DNA of 64,000 bases from Fodinisporobacter ferrooxydans (GTDB lineage: Bacteria; Bacillota; Bacilli; Tumebacillales; MYW30-H2), in the NCBI RefSeq assembly GCF_022818495.1, contig NZ_CP089291.1, positions 1,706,501 through 1,770,500 of the forward strand, in the 5' to 3' direction. Each line of letters opens with the position of its first letter. Within the stretch, counting starts at the first letter, position 1. The notes beneath the pieces were generated by a model, which was not told the DNA's origin, did no database searches, and worked only from the letters and a program-made list of their open reading frames with translations. This document shows, piece after piece, positions 16,576 through 24,902 of this stretch. The position numbers and the translations under genes were made by a program.

Positions 16576-17802
16576 ATGCACATTTGGTTATTTTCTTATC
16601 TAGCACCGCCACAATTAAATGCGGAGTCGATTCTTGTCGGTAAAATGGTCAGACAATTGACCAAACATATGCAGGTAACACTTTTGACAAGCGGGGACGA
16701 CCCGGATTTTCGCGTCGACTCGCAATTGGCAGAGTTTATGGGAAATGAAGTCATCCTTCGGCGCTTTATGAACGGATATCCAGATTCAAAAATCGCCCGC
16801 AGACTAATGCAGCGTTCGTATATGAATCTATTTGGCGATCCCCAGTGGAGCTGGCGCAAACATGTGAATCATTGGGGCGAGGAACAAATCAAACAGGGTT
16901 CGCCGTCATCCAAGCAACTTCCGGATCTTCTGTATAGCCGTTCACAGCCGGGGAGCAGTCACTTGGCTGCACTGCATATGAAACGTCTTTTACATGTTCC
17001 ATGGGTGGCGCAGTTTAATGATCCATGGGCGCATAATCCCTATCATCCCTTGAAAAAGGGGGATAAAAGGCTTGTATTGGAACAGCAGGTTTGTACACAA
17101 GTAGACCATGCCATATTTCCAACGGCAGAGATGAGTGCACTTTATGAATCGTTGTATCCGCGGCTGAAAGGAAAAACATCCGTATTGCCGCATCATTTTG
17201 ATAAAGAGTTATATGGATCAGCCAAGCGCTTTGGGCGCAAAGAGCCGATTCAAATGGCATATGTAGGGGATTTCTATGGTGCCCGCAGTCCGGAGCCATT
17301 ATTAAAAGCTCTTGAATTGGCGGAATCCTATGAACCTGACATACAACATAAATTGCAAATCCAGTTTATCGGAAATGCGGAACAAAGGTATCAAGAATTT
17401 ATTCGGGAATACCAAAAAAAACTTCGCACGACCATTATCCGAAAACCCCAGGTGGAATATTTTGAGAGTTTGCGGATTATAGCAGATGCCCAGATGCTTG
17501 TCATGATCGATGCCCCGACAGATGAAAATATCTTTTTGTCGTCAAAGCTGATCGACTATTTGGGAGGTTGCCGCCCTATTTTGGGTATCACATCGAAGAA
17601 AGGAACGGCAGCGGAGATCCTGACACGATATGGGTATCCGGTGGCTGTACCCGAGGAACCGGATAAAATCAGCCAAGCATTGATAGAATTAATACAAAGA
17701 CGGGATGAGTACATGGAGCGGGCGCTGCAGCAAAATGTGGGCATGTATTCATCAGAAGCTGTTGCCGGCCAACTGATTGAAGTTTTCCAAGGGCTTCTTT
17801 GA
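16576..17802 (+). CDS. GT-B family glycosyltransferase-like protein
   Basis: A 408-residue soluble protein with a two-domain GT-B look. The N-terminal part starts H-I-W-L-F-S-Y-L-A-P-P, and a middle W-V-A-Q-F-N-D-P-W sits where family 4 enzymes carry a similar segment. In the C-terminal half A-Y-V-G-D-F-Y-G-A-R-S-P-E and S-S-K-L-I-D-Y-L-G-G-C-R-P-I-L-G match the nucleotide-sugar binding end (usual form S-x-K-x-x-E/D-Y-x-A). It probably adds sugars to a cell-surface polymer or lipid. Substrate unknown; the gene stands alone, closed by a terminator. Confidence 0.8.
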   Translation: MHIWLFSYLAPPQLNAESILVGKMVRQLTKHMQVTLLTSGDDPDFRVDSQLAEFMGNEVILRRFMNGYPDSKIARRLMQRSYMNLFGDPQWSWRKHVNHWGEEQIKQGSPSSKQLPDLLYSRSQPGSSHLAALHMKRLLHVPWVAQFNDPWAHNPYHPLKKGDKRLVLEQQVCTQVDHAIFPTAEMSALYESLYPRLKGKTSVLPHHFDKELYGSAKRFGRKEPIQMAYVGDFYGARSPEPLLKALELAESYEPDIQHKLQIQFIGNAEQRYQEFIREYQKKLRTTIIRKPQVEYFESLRIIADAQMLVMIDAPTDENIFLSSKLIDYLGGCRPILGITSKKGTAAEILTRYGYPVAVPEEPDKISQALIELIQRRDEYMERALQQNVGMYSSEAVAGQLIEVFQGLL

Positions 17803-17811
17803 ATTGTAATA

Positions 17812-17850
17812 AACAGGGACTTCGTTGAAAGAAACGAAGTCCCTGTTTTA
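17812..17850. terminator. bidirectional terminator
   Basis: AACAGGGACTTCGTT and AACGAAGTCCCTGTT form a perfect stem with a tiny loop and a flanking T run. It separates convergent genes and can serve both. Confidence 0.9.
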
Positions 17851-17866
17851 ATAAAAAGAAGCATGT

Positions 17867-19270
17867 TTATTGTGAAGACTCTGCGGTAATTTTCTGAGCA
17901 TCCTTGATCAAAGACAACTGTGAAGCGACTACCTGCTCATTGTCATTTAAACCGCTCGTAACAAGGGTTTGCGCCCCTTCCTGAGCGTCAATGACAATCT
18001 CTTTTCGTTTTGCAATATCATGATCGTCGACATAAACGTACGTTTTCCCATTTTCATGAACAATAGCTGCTGTAGGCACTAATATTCCATGTTTGGATTG
18101 GGGAGTGAGCAAACTGACTTCGGTCACCATGCCTTTTTTCAATGCAAGGTCTGGATTAGGGACGGAAACTTCAACCGGGTATCCTTTTCCCAAATCGTCA
18201 AGCGGACTGATATGTTTGACGGTTCCTTTAAAATACTGATTCAGCGCCACTGCTTTTACCATGACAGGATCACCGGTCTTCACCTGGTTGATCACGCTGG
18301 CCGGAAGGTATACAAGTACTTTTATCGTATCGAGATTTGCCACATCCATAATCGGAGCTCCGGGCAAGTTCGGATTGACGATATCTCCCACTTCAAGATT
18401 TTTTACCCCCACAATGCCATTGATGGGAGATTTCACGACTGTGTCTGCCAATTGATCTTCCGCAGCTTGCAAGCTTGCTTGCGCCTGTTTGACAGCCTGC
18501 TCGCTTGCCTGGATGCCAGCTTGGCTCTGTGCGATATTGACTTGATTTTGTGCCGTTTCATAGCCGGAAGAAGCATTTTGCAACGCCTGTTGCGCGGATG
18601 CAAGGTTGTTTTGCGCCGTTTGCAAGGCTTTTTGGGCATTTTCATAGGCAGCTTGTGCATTGACGTACGCAGTTTCATACTGTTCCAGCTGGGCTTTAGG
18701 AATGACGTTTTGCGCATACAATTGTTCATAACGGCTTTTGTTCGTTGTAGCGTCATCCAATGCCTGCTTTGCAGTGGCGACGCCATTTTGTGCCTGCACA
18801 ACCGCATTCTGCGCTTGATTTACAGCCGTCTGTGCTTGTATCATACCGCCTTTTGCCTGAACTGCACCGCTAGATGCCTGATTGGCTGCAGACTGCTGCT
18901 GTGTGGCAGCTGTCTGCACGCCTGCTTGTGCCGATGCTACTGCCGCTTGCGCTTGTGCAACCGCATCGCGAATATCCTTGTCATCCAATGTGAATAGTGT
19001 ATCACCCGCTTTGACACGGGAACCGACAGATACGTTGACAGCAGCTACTTTACCGAAAATTTTCGCCATGATTTGCACTTCCTGTGAAGGTTGTGCAGTT
19101 CCGATATATACCGGACCCTGGCTCATCCATCCTTGCGTTACATGTGTCACCCGAACGGCGAGAGGTGTTCCATTTACATGTTCAACAGTCGCTTGCGCCC
19201 CACAACCGCTGACGGCAGTTGCACCAGCCAGCAGGGTGCTGAACATAAGCGACAAAGTTACTTTCCGCAT
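17867..19270 (-). CDS. RND/MFP-type efflux adaptor lipoprotein with long coiled coil
   Basis: A 467-residue membrane fusion protein. A lipoprotein signal (L-L-A-G-A-T-A-V-S-G-C) anchors it. A lipoyl-like domain, then a very long Ala/Gln/Asn-rich coiled-coil region (about residues 105-275), then K-S-P-I-N-G-I-V-G and the barrel domain follow. The length of the hairpin is unusual: it is built of near-repeats rich in A-Q-N/T and may reach across the cell wall. ATG at 19270 has AAGGGAAG upstream. Last gene of the marR operon, 87 bases after the pump gene. AcrA-like adaptors normally serve RND or MacB pumps, so its pairing with an MFS pump is notable. Confidence 0.85.
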   Translation of the reverse strand: MRKVTLSLMFSTLLAGATAVSGCGAQATVEHVNGTPLAVRVTHVTQGWMSQGPVYIGTAQPSQEVQIMAKIFGKVAAVNVSVGSRVKAGDTLFTLDDKDIRDAVAQAQAAVASAQAGVQTAATQQQSAANQASSGAVQAKGGMIQAQTAVNQAQNAVVQAQNGVATAKQALDDATTNKSRYEQLYAQNVIPKAQLEQYETAYVNAQAAYENAQKALQTAQNNLASAQQALQNASSGYETAQNQVNIAQSQAGIQASEQAVKQAQASLQAAEDQLADTVVKSPINGIVGVKNLEVGDIVNPNLPGAPIMDVANLDTIKVLVYLPASVINQVKTGDPVMVKAVALNQYFKGTVKHISPLDDLGKGYPVEVSVPNPDLALKKGMVTEVSLLTPQSKHGILVPTAAIVHENGKTYVYVDDHDIAKRKEIVIDAQEGAQTLVTSGLNDNEQVVASQLSLIKDAQKITAESSQ

Positions 19271-19357
19271 TGTATATCTTCCCTTTCTTCTTAAACATTC
19301 CTTCTTAAACATTTGAAATGATTGGATCGCTTTATATGATTCGATCGCTTGATAGCA

Positions 19358-20884
19358 TTAACTTGCTGATTGTTTATTCGGCTGTATCGGCATATGCGGT
19401 TTGCGTCTTCTGAATAAAAAGGCAATCGGTATTGCCAGAAACAGCGGAATCGACGATAATTCGAAGGCATCCGCAATTCCTCTCGCCAATGATTCCAGTG
19501 TAATGATGCCTGTCAATTGGGCCATCGCCGCCGGTGTCGGGAACAGTTGCGCGGCAACAGAATGCAGTGTTACGGTTTCTCTGATTTGCTCTGCATGCAG
19601 TTGTGTTTGATCCTGCATAATCATCGTCAAAATCGCAATCCCAAATGATGCGGCAACCTGACGGATCAGGTTGGATTGTGCCGATGCTTTTGCAACTTGA
19701 TGCGGGTGAACGGCGTTCATCCCGGCTGTTGAAATGGGCATCATGCATAGACCGATTCCGATTCCGCGAACCATCAGGATGTATTTCAACCAATTTTGTG
19801 ATGTGATAGTAGTCAATTGATGAAGCTGATATGTCATAATGCTTAAAAGGGTCAGTCCGACCAAAGCCAAAGGCATTGCGCCAATTTTATCGAATAACCG
19901 GCCGGCGATCGGCATCATGATCGCCATCGCTATTGCTTGCGGCATTAATAAGAGACCGGTATCGATCGTTGACATATCCTGAATGTTTTGCAGATAAATG
20001 GGCGTTAAAAAAACCCCGCCGTACATCCCGATCATAATTAAACATCCGGCAAGTACACTTAAGGTAAATTGAATGTTTTTAAATAATGAAAAATCGATAA
20101 TCGGATCTTCTTTTCCCGTCTCTACATAAAACAGGAGTACTAGGGCAGAAACAGAAATATAGAGCAACGAAACGATTTCGAAGGATGTCCATCCGTCTTT
20201 TTGTCCATTGCTAAGGGCATAGAGCAGAGTTCCGGCCGATGTCGCCGATAAGAAAAATCCGGCAAAATCGAATTTTTTTCCTTTTACAATCTCCGTTTCT
20301 TTCAAAAGCAACAAGACCATTAAAATTGCAAGCAATGAGACAGGGATGCTGACGATAAAAAGCAGACGCCAGCTATAGTACTGAATCAGATATCCGCTCA
20401 ATGTCGGTCCGATCGCCGGTGCCACCATTGCGGAAATTCCCCAGATCCCAAGAGCCATTCCGATTTGATGGCGAGGGATAATTTTATAAATAATCGCCAT
20501 ACTTAAAGGCATGATGACACCACCGCCCAAGCCCGCAACAATGCGAAAAAATATCAGCGATGTATCACTCCAGGCGGTTGCGCACAAAGCGGAACCAACC
20601 GTAAAAATCGAGAGTGCAATCGTAAAAAACTTCTTGTAACCAAGACGGTCTCCCATATAGCCGCTAATTGGAATAATCACACCGGAAGCCAGCATATATC
20701 CCGTAAGCACCCATTGCATTCGGTCTGTCGTGGAACTTAATGTATTGACAAGTTTCGGCAAGGCGACATTGATCAAACTATTATTAAGAATCGCAACAAA
20801 TGCTCCCAAAATAATGGCAATTAAAGCTAGCCATTGACCTTGCTGCTCTTGCGGAGGCTGAATTGTTGCTGATGTTTCTGCCAT
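19358..20884 (-). CDS. DHA2 (EmrB/QacA) family drug:H+ antiporter
   Basis: A 508-residue MFS transporter with 14 predicted membrane helices. Family motifs: L-N-N-S-L-I-N-V-A-L-P-K in helix 1, G-x-x-G-D-R-L-G-Y-K-K (motif A) and W-V-L-T-G-Y-M-L. Motif C is seen as A-P-A-I-G-P-T-L-S-G-Y. It should export toxic compounds using the proton gradient. It lies 14 bases after an EmrA-like adaptor gene, the classic EmrA-EmrB pair. The operon is led by a MarR-family regulator, so expression is probably induced by its substrates. Confidence 0.92.
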   Translation of the reverse strand: MAETSATIQPPQEQQGQWLALIAIILGAFVAILNNSLINVALPKLVNTLSSTTDRMQWVLTGYMLASGVIIPISGYMGDRLGYKKFFTIALSIFTVGSALCATAWSDTSLIFFRIVAGLGGGVIMPLSMAIIYKIIPRHQIGMALGIWGISAMVAPAIGPTLSGYLIQYYSWRLLFIVSIPVSLLAILMVLLLLKETEIVKGKKFDFAGFFLSATSAGTLLYALSNGQKDGWTSFEIVSLLYISVSALVLLFYVETGKEDPIIDFSLFKNIQFTLSVLAGCLIMIGMYGGVFLTPIYLQNIQDMSTIDTGLLLMPQAIAMAIMMPIAGRLFDKIGAMPLALVGLTLLSIMTYQLHQLTTITSQNWLKYILMVRGIGIGLCMMPISTAGMNAVHPHQVAKASAQSNLIRQVAASFGIAILTMIMQDQTQLHAEQIRETVTLHSVAAQLFPTPAAMAQLTGIITLESLARGIADAFELSSIPLFLAIPIAFLFRRRKPHMPIQPNKQSAS

Positions 20885-20898
20885 TTTCCATCCCCCGC

Positions 20899-21570
20899 TT
20901 ACTGGATATGTATTTTCACTTCTACGTTTGTCCCTGGCAGCACAGTCTGACCGGCTGGCAGATCATCGATCGAAATCTCAATCGGTACGCGCTGTGTGAC
21001 TTTGTTGAAGTTGCCGCTTGTGTTGATGGCCGGCAGCAAAGAAAATGTAGCATCGGATGCTTTATAGATTTTCATGACGCGGCCATGCAGGGTTTCGCCG
21101 CCCAGCATGTCGACCGTAATGTCAACAGGCTCACCGAGCTTGACTTTATCGATGTATGTTTCTTCAATATCAGATTCCACATACAACTTTTTCATGTTCA
21201 TCATCAATGCAACAGGTTGTCCAGGTGATACCATCTCGTTTTCTTTGCTGAACCATTTCACAATGGTTCCGGTAATGGGCGCTCGCAAAAGCGCTTTATT
21301 AATCATGCTCGGATCGAGATTGGATGTATCTTGTTCGCCGATCACTTCATTTTGCGTTACATTTTGTCCTTCATGTACATAGATGTGTGTCAATTGTCCG
21401 GGTATTTGCGGCATAACACGGTATTCATTGCCGCTGATTCTCGCATCATCCGTTGACACAAAATGCGTGGACTCATACCAAAAATACCCGCCGATGCCAG
21501 CGCCCAAGAGGACAATTACTGTGAGTATTGCCGAAAGAATTAGTTTGCGGTTCATTCTTCTTTTTTTCAT
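20899..21570 (-). CDS. EmrA/HlyD-family membrane fusion protein
   Basis: A protein of about 223 residues: basic N-terminus, one membrane anchor, F-V-S-T-D-D-A-R-I-S-G-N (EmrA signature), R-A-P-I-T-G-T-I-V in the lipoyl-like domain and V-D-I-T-V-D-M-L-G in the barrel, ending L-P-G-T-N-V-E-V-K-I. Like the pair at 3192-4468 it lacks a long hairpin, fitting a Gram-positive adaptor that need not cross an outer membrane. The start is uncertain: ATG at 21570 or 21555. Partner of the DHA2 pump encoded next. Confidence 0.85.
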   Translation of the reverse strand: MKKRRMNRKLILSAILTVIVLLGAGIGGYFWYESTHFVSTDDARISGNEYRVMPQIPGQLTHIYVHEGQNVTQNEVIGEQDTSNLDPSMINKALLRAPITGTIVKWFSKENEMVSPGQPVALMMNMKKLYVESDIEETYIDKVKLGEPVDITVDMLGGETLHGRVMKIYKASDATFSLLPAINTSGNFNKVTQRVPIEISIDDLPAGQTVLPGTNVEVKIHIQ

Positions 21571-21665
21571 CCTTTCTGAAATTATATATCGTGAATGCTG
21601 AATGTTTGCCATGAATCATTCTTGTATCCTAATATTTTGAATGCGAAATATTATGGCAAAAAAAA

Positions 21666-22115
21666 TTACGGTTGATGCATGCACACCTTTTTCTGAAGCT
21701 GATTTGCAAGCAAGTGAAGGGATTTGAGGATCCGCTGAGTTTCCTCTTCCGTAATTCCTTCCAGAAAAGAATCGTAGTAAGAATCTTGTGCAAGGGGAAG
21801 TGAAGCAATTAATTGATTCAGCTTATCAGTTCGATGGACCCATACGACGCGCCGATCTTCCCGATCACGTATGCGCGTTACGTAACCGGAACGTTCCAAT
21901 CTGTCGATAATTCCAGATATCGTACTGTTGGTAAGCCCAACGGTTTTGCTGATGTCCGTGATTTTTTGTTTTTCTTCTTTTAAACAACGGATGACCAGCC
22001 ACTGCGATACGGTAATCTCATAGTTTGAGAGCTCTCTCGACAAAAGTTCAAAGAATCCTTGATTAATCTGTTTGATCAACAAGCGAATTTGACGGGATGC
22101 AGTTGCATTTTCCAT
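21666..22115 (-). CDS. MarR-family transcriptional regulator
   Basis: A winged-helix repressor of about 149 residues. It shows the MarR plan: helix with L-I-K-Q-I-N-Q-G-F-F, V-S-Q-W-L-V-I-R-C-L, recognition helix T-N-S-T-I-S-G-I-I-D-R-L-E-R-S-G-Y and wing R-D-R-E-D-R-R-V-V-W. It probably represses its own operon (adaptor, DHA2 pump, second adaptor) until a drug or phenolic ligand binds. ATG at 22115 is the best in-frame start; AAAGGAGG sits 12-13 bases upstream, somewhat far. First of four genes on this strand. Confidence 0.9.
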   Translation of the reverse strand: MENATASRQIRLLIKQINQGFFELLSRELSNYEITVSQWLVIRCLKEEKQKITDISKTVGLTNSTISGIIDRLERSGYVTRIRDREDRRVVWVHRTDKLNQLIASLPLAQDSYYDSFLEGITEEETQRILKSLHLLANQLQKKVCMHQP

Positions 22116-22198
22116 TTCCCATTTCAGACCTCCTTTCGAAACAGGGGATTCCAATCATTGATTCTATACTTCACTATTATATGCACGATAAAAAAACT

Positions 22199-22300
22199 TT
22201 ACAAGTTTACGAGCTCATCATTCAAGATCGAGAATAAAAGGTCGATATAAGCGCGCAATTGAAAGTCGCCTTGGTTTAGTTGTGCAAGTAATGGGTTCAT
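22199..22300 (-). CDS. 33-aa microprotein upstream of marR
   Basis: A frame of 34 codons with ATG at 22300 and AAAGGAGG 10 bases upstream, one of the strongest ribosome binding sites in the window. The product starts MNPLLAQLNQGDFQLRAYID and ends in L-N-D-E-L-V-N-L: amphipathic and helical. It lies 83 bases upstream of the marR start on the same strand, so it may be a leader peptide that senses translation stress and adjusts the efflux operon, or an independent small protein. Function unknown. Confidence 0.5.
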   Translation of the reverse strand: MNPLLAQLNQGDFQLRAYIDLLFSILNDELVNL

Positions 22301-22530
22301 AATTTTCCGATCCTCCTTTATACTGTTAGAGTACTGATATGAAACAGTATTGTCAGAAATCTATCAATCTATTCATTTTTTGTATACGTTTTGGGAATAT
22401 TTTTGAAAAATCGAAATTTACTAGTTTCAAAATTAAAATTTCGATTGAAAATAAAAACAACCGCTTCATGATTCATCAGGAAAATGGTGAACAATACTAG
22501 TGCGGAACCTTTAGAAGAGGAGTGTCGTCG

Positions 22531-23808
22531 ATGACTAATGTAAACATGCATTCACAACCCCATCCATCTATGATTCGTGACATTACATTGGCTAAGGATG
22601 GCCAATTAAAGATTGACTGGGTGGAAAAACACATGCCCATCCTGAATCATGTCCGGAAGATTTTCGAAACAGAAAAGCCGTTTGCAGGAAAACGAATTAC
22701 GATCTGTCTTCATTTGGAAGCCAAAACAGCGTATTTGGCAAAAGTAGTTCAGGCGGGAGGAGCGGAAGTTGCTGTTGTTGCAAGCAATCCCTTATCGACG
22801 CAAGATGATGTAGTTGCAGCTCTCGCAGCGGGCGGAATCCACGCGTATGCCTGGTATGGCGCGACTGATGAAGAATACAAAGCGCATATTCAGATGGCAC
22901 TGGATTTTGAACCGGATGCGATTATCGATGATGGAGGAGATCTGGTTTCGACATTGCATCAAGAGCGTCCGGAACTTATCGCGAGAATTCTTGGCGGCTG
23001 TGAAGAAACAACTACAGGAATTTTACGCTTGCGTTCACTTGAAAAAGAACAAACATTGCAGTTCCCGATGATTGCCGTCAACGACGCGTATTGCAAATAC
23101 TTATTTGATAATCGATATGGTACAGGTCAATCCGTGTGGGATGGAATTATGCGTACGACGAACCTGGTTGTCGCAGGGAAAACGGCCGTTGTCGTAGGGT
23201 ATGGCTGGTGCGGCAAGGGTGTCGCCATGCGGGCGAAAGGTTTAGGTGCCAATGTGGTCGTATGCGAGATCGATCCGATTAAAGCTACAGAGGCGATCAT
23301 GGATGGATTTACTGTATTGCCAATGATACAGGCGGCGCGCATTGGAGATTTTTTTGTTACTGTTACGGGAAACAGAGATTGTATTGCAGAACAGCATTTT
23401 GTTGTTATGAAAGATGGCGCCATATTGGCGAATGCGGGCCATTTTGATGTTGAAATCAATAAGGTGGAATTAAAACAATTGGCAACATCCGTGCGGACGG
23501 TGCGTAAAAATATTGAAGAATTTACTTTAGAAGATGGACGCTGCATCTATTTGCTGGCGGAAGGGCGTTTGGTAAACTTGGCTGCCGGAGATGGGCATCC
23601 TGCTGAAGTCATGGATATGACATTCGCATTGCAGGCATTAGGTCTGGAGTATCTGGTAAAGCAACATGAAGAATTAGACGCGAAAGTATATGCAGTTCCT
23701 GCAGAATTGGATCAATTGGTTGCGAAATTGCGACTCCAGTCATGGGGTGTTGAAATTGATGCACTAACTGGGGAGCAACTCGCATACCTTAACAGTTGGA
23801 AAGAGTAA
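22531..23808 (+). CDS. ahcY: adenosylhomocysteinase
   Basis: SAH hydrolase splits S-adenosylhomocysteine into adenosine and homocysteine, using bound NAD, and so relieves inhibition of methyltransferases. The 425-residue protein has D-D-G-G-D-L, G-G-C-E-E-T-T-T-G and the NAD loop V-G-Y-G-W-C-G-K-G-V-A, then E-I-D-P. It ends in L-N-S-W-K-E without the H-Y-R-Y tail of most bacterial and eukaryotic enzymes, so it belongs to the shorter archaeal/thermophile-like branch. ATG at 22531 is chosen because AGAGGAG lies 8 bases upstream. Many Bacilli use the Pfs/LuxS route instead. Followed 24 bases later by an amidotransferase-like gene. Confidence 0.92.
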   Translation: MTNVNMHSQPHPSMIRDITLAKDGQLKIDWVEKHMPILNHVRKIFETEKPFAGKRITICLHLEAKTAYLAKVVQAGGAEVAVVASNPLSTQDDVVAALAAGGIHAYAWYGATDEEYKAHIQMALDFEPDAIIDDGGDLVSTLHQERPELIARILGGCEETTTGILRLRSLEKEQTLQFPMIAVNDAYCKYLFDNRYGTGQSVWDGIMRTTNLVVAGKTAVVVGYGWCGKGVAMRAKGLGANVVVCEIDPIKATEAIMDGFTVLPMIQAARIGDFFVTVTGNRDCIAEQHFVVMKDGAILANAGHFDVEINKVELKQLATSVRTVRKNIEEFTLEDGRCIYLLAEGRLVNLAAGDGHPAEVMDMTFALQALGLEYLVKQHEELDAKVYAVPAELDQLVAKLRLQSWGVEIDALTGEQLAYLNSWKE

Positions 23809-23832
23809 TTTGTGCATGTAGGAGGTATTGGA

Positions 23833-24549
23833 ATGGACAGACCGTTCATCGGCGTCACTGGCAAAAATTTTCAATATAATACTGAAATACGAGGGGTTTT
23901 TGTCGGAGAAGGTTATACCAAAGGAATTTATGCGGCCGGCGGCATGCCTGTCGTCATTCCATATACGGATGAAGAAGAACTTCTTGACAAATGGGTGAAC
24001 CGATTGGATGGTCTGCTCTTAACCGGTGGAGAAGATGTAGACCCGGCATATTTTCATGAGTCCGCGGTCAATGGATTGGGTGAAGTTTCACCTGATCGGG
24101 ATCGTTTGGAAGTGTATTTGGCGAGACGCCTGCTTCAATTAAATAAACCGATTTTCGGGATTTGCCGGGGGATTCAAGTGCTTAATGTCATTGCTGGCGG
24201 CAGTTTATATCAAGATTTGCCGCGGCAGACCAAAGCGATGCAACACAGCCAGAAAGCCCCTCGCGCACACTTGGCGCACGATGTTGACATTACGTCAGGA
24301 AGCAAACTCCATCAATTGCTGGGGACACAGACGATTCGCGTAAATACGTTTCATCATCAAGCGGTAAAACAGGTCGCCCCCGGATTTTTGATCAGTGCGA
24401 AGGCGTCAGACGGCATTGTGGAAGGCATAGAGTCTCGAAATCATGCCTTTGTGCTCGGGGTGCAGTGGCATCCGGAAAATTTATGGGAGAAATATGCTGT
24501 CTTTCACCGTTTGTTTGCCGGGTTTGTCGAAGCAGCCAAACAATCTTAG
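23833..24549 (+). CDS. class I glutamine amidotransferase-like hydrolase (gamma-glutamyl-GABA hydrolase family)
   Basis: A 238-residue protein of the peptidase C26 / PuuD-like family. It shows G-G-E-D-V-D-P-A-Y-F, the nucleophile elbow P-I-F-G-I-C-R-G-I-Q and the His-Glu pair in G-V-Q-W-H-P-E. Together these give a Cys-His-Glu triad that hydrolyses gamma-glutamyl amide bonds. ATG at 23833 follows TAGGAGGT by 6 bases. It lies 24 bases after ahcY and probably shares its transcript. The substrate is not predictable; the link with SAH metabolism could be incidental. Confidence 0.85.
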   Translation: MDRPFIGVTGKNFQYNTEIRGVFVGEGYTKGIYAAGGMPVVIPYTDEEELLDKWVNRLDGLLLTGGEDVDPAYFHESAVNGLGEVSPDRDRLEVYLARRLLQLNKPIFGICRGIQVLNVIAGGSLYQDLPRQTKAMQHSQKAPRAHLAHDVDITSGSKLHQLLGTQTIRVNTFHHQAVKQVAPGFLISAKASDGIVEGIESRNHAFVLGVQWHPENLWEKYAVFHRLFAGFVEAAKQS

Positions 24550-24779
24550 GCGGAGGAGTCATCCGGTTTCTTTTTGCGCATGAAACGGATACAAAAGATG
24601 GACAAAGGAATTGCGCTGCTCAACGCACCTAACAGGTATGAGATCAATATCGTTATGATCAGGGAAGCGCGTACAGTTCCAAAGCCATAGTCTAAGGAAA
24701 TCAGTGTATTGTTCATTAACAGAATCCAGAGTAGACAAAGAATGAAAAAGATTAAAGAAAACCACTTGAGTTTTTTCAT
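24546..24779 (-). CDS. LapA-like (DUF1049) small membrane protein
   Basis: A 77-residue protein with two membrane helices (about residues 5-23 and 38-62) and a basic, polar C-terminus (F-M-R-K-K-K-P-D-D). The pattern of an N-terminal helix, a short N-x-x-x-x-D-Y-G-F linker and a second helix with G-A-L-S-S fits LapA/YrvD-type proteins. ATG at 24779 has AGAGG upstream. Its stop overlaps the convergent amidotransferase-like gene by 4 bases. Role unknown. Confidence 0.55.
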   Translation of the reverse strand: MKKLKWFSLIFFILCLLWILLMNNTLISLDYGFGTVRASLIITILISYLLGALSSAIPLSIFCIRFMRKKKPDDSSA

Positions 24780-24851
24780 GATCAAACCTCTTTGCCTAAT
24801 AGTATTGCCATAGACTGCAACAGATACGTCTATGGCAGTTTGCTTTTTCAA

Positions 24852-24901
24852 GAGGATGTGCAAAAAGCAGCCAAAACCTTAATCACTTTTTGAACAAGCA
24901 C
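24852..24901 (+). mobile_element. 50-bp deletion derivative of the family A MITE
   Basis: Carries GAGGATGTGCAAAAAG at the left and CTTTTTGAACAAGCAC at the right, the two ends of the 155-bp element with the middle gone. Flanks TTCAA (24847-24851) and TTCAT (24902-24906) look like a target duplication with one change. The galT-like stop codon (24903-24905) lies inside the right flank. Confidence 0.7.
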
Positions 24902-24902
24902 T

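Noticed and set aside
18089-18997. 302-codon plus-strand frame opposite the long coiled-coil adaptor
   Set aside because: Shadow of a repetitive Ala/Gln-rich gene; Cys- and Leu-rich translation with no start signal.
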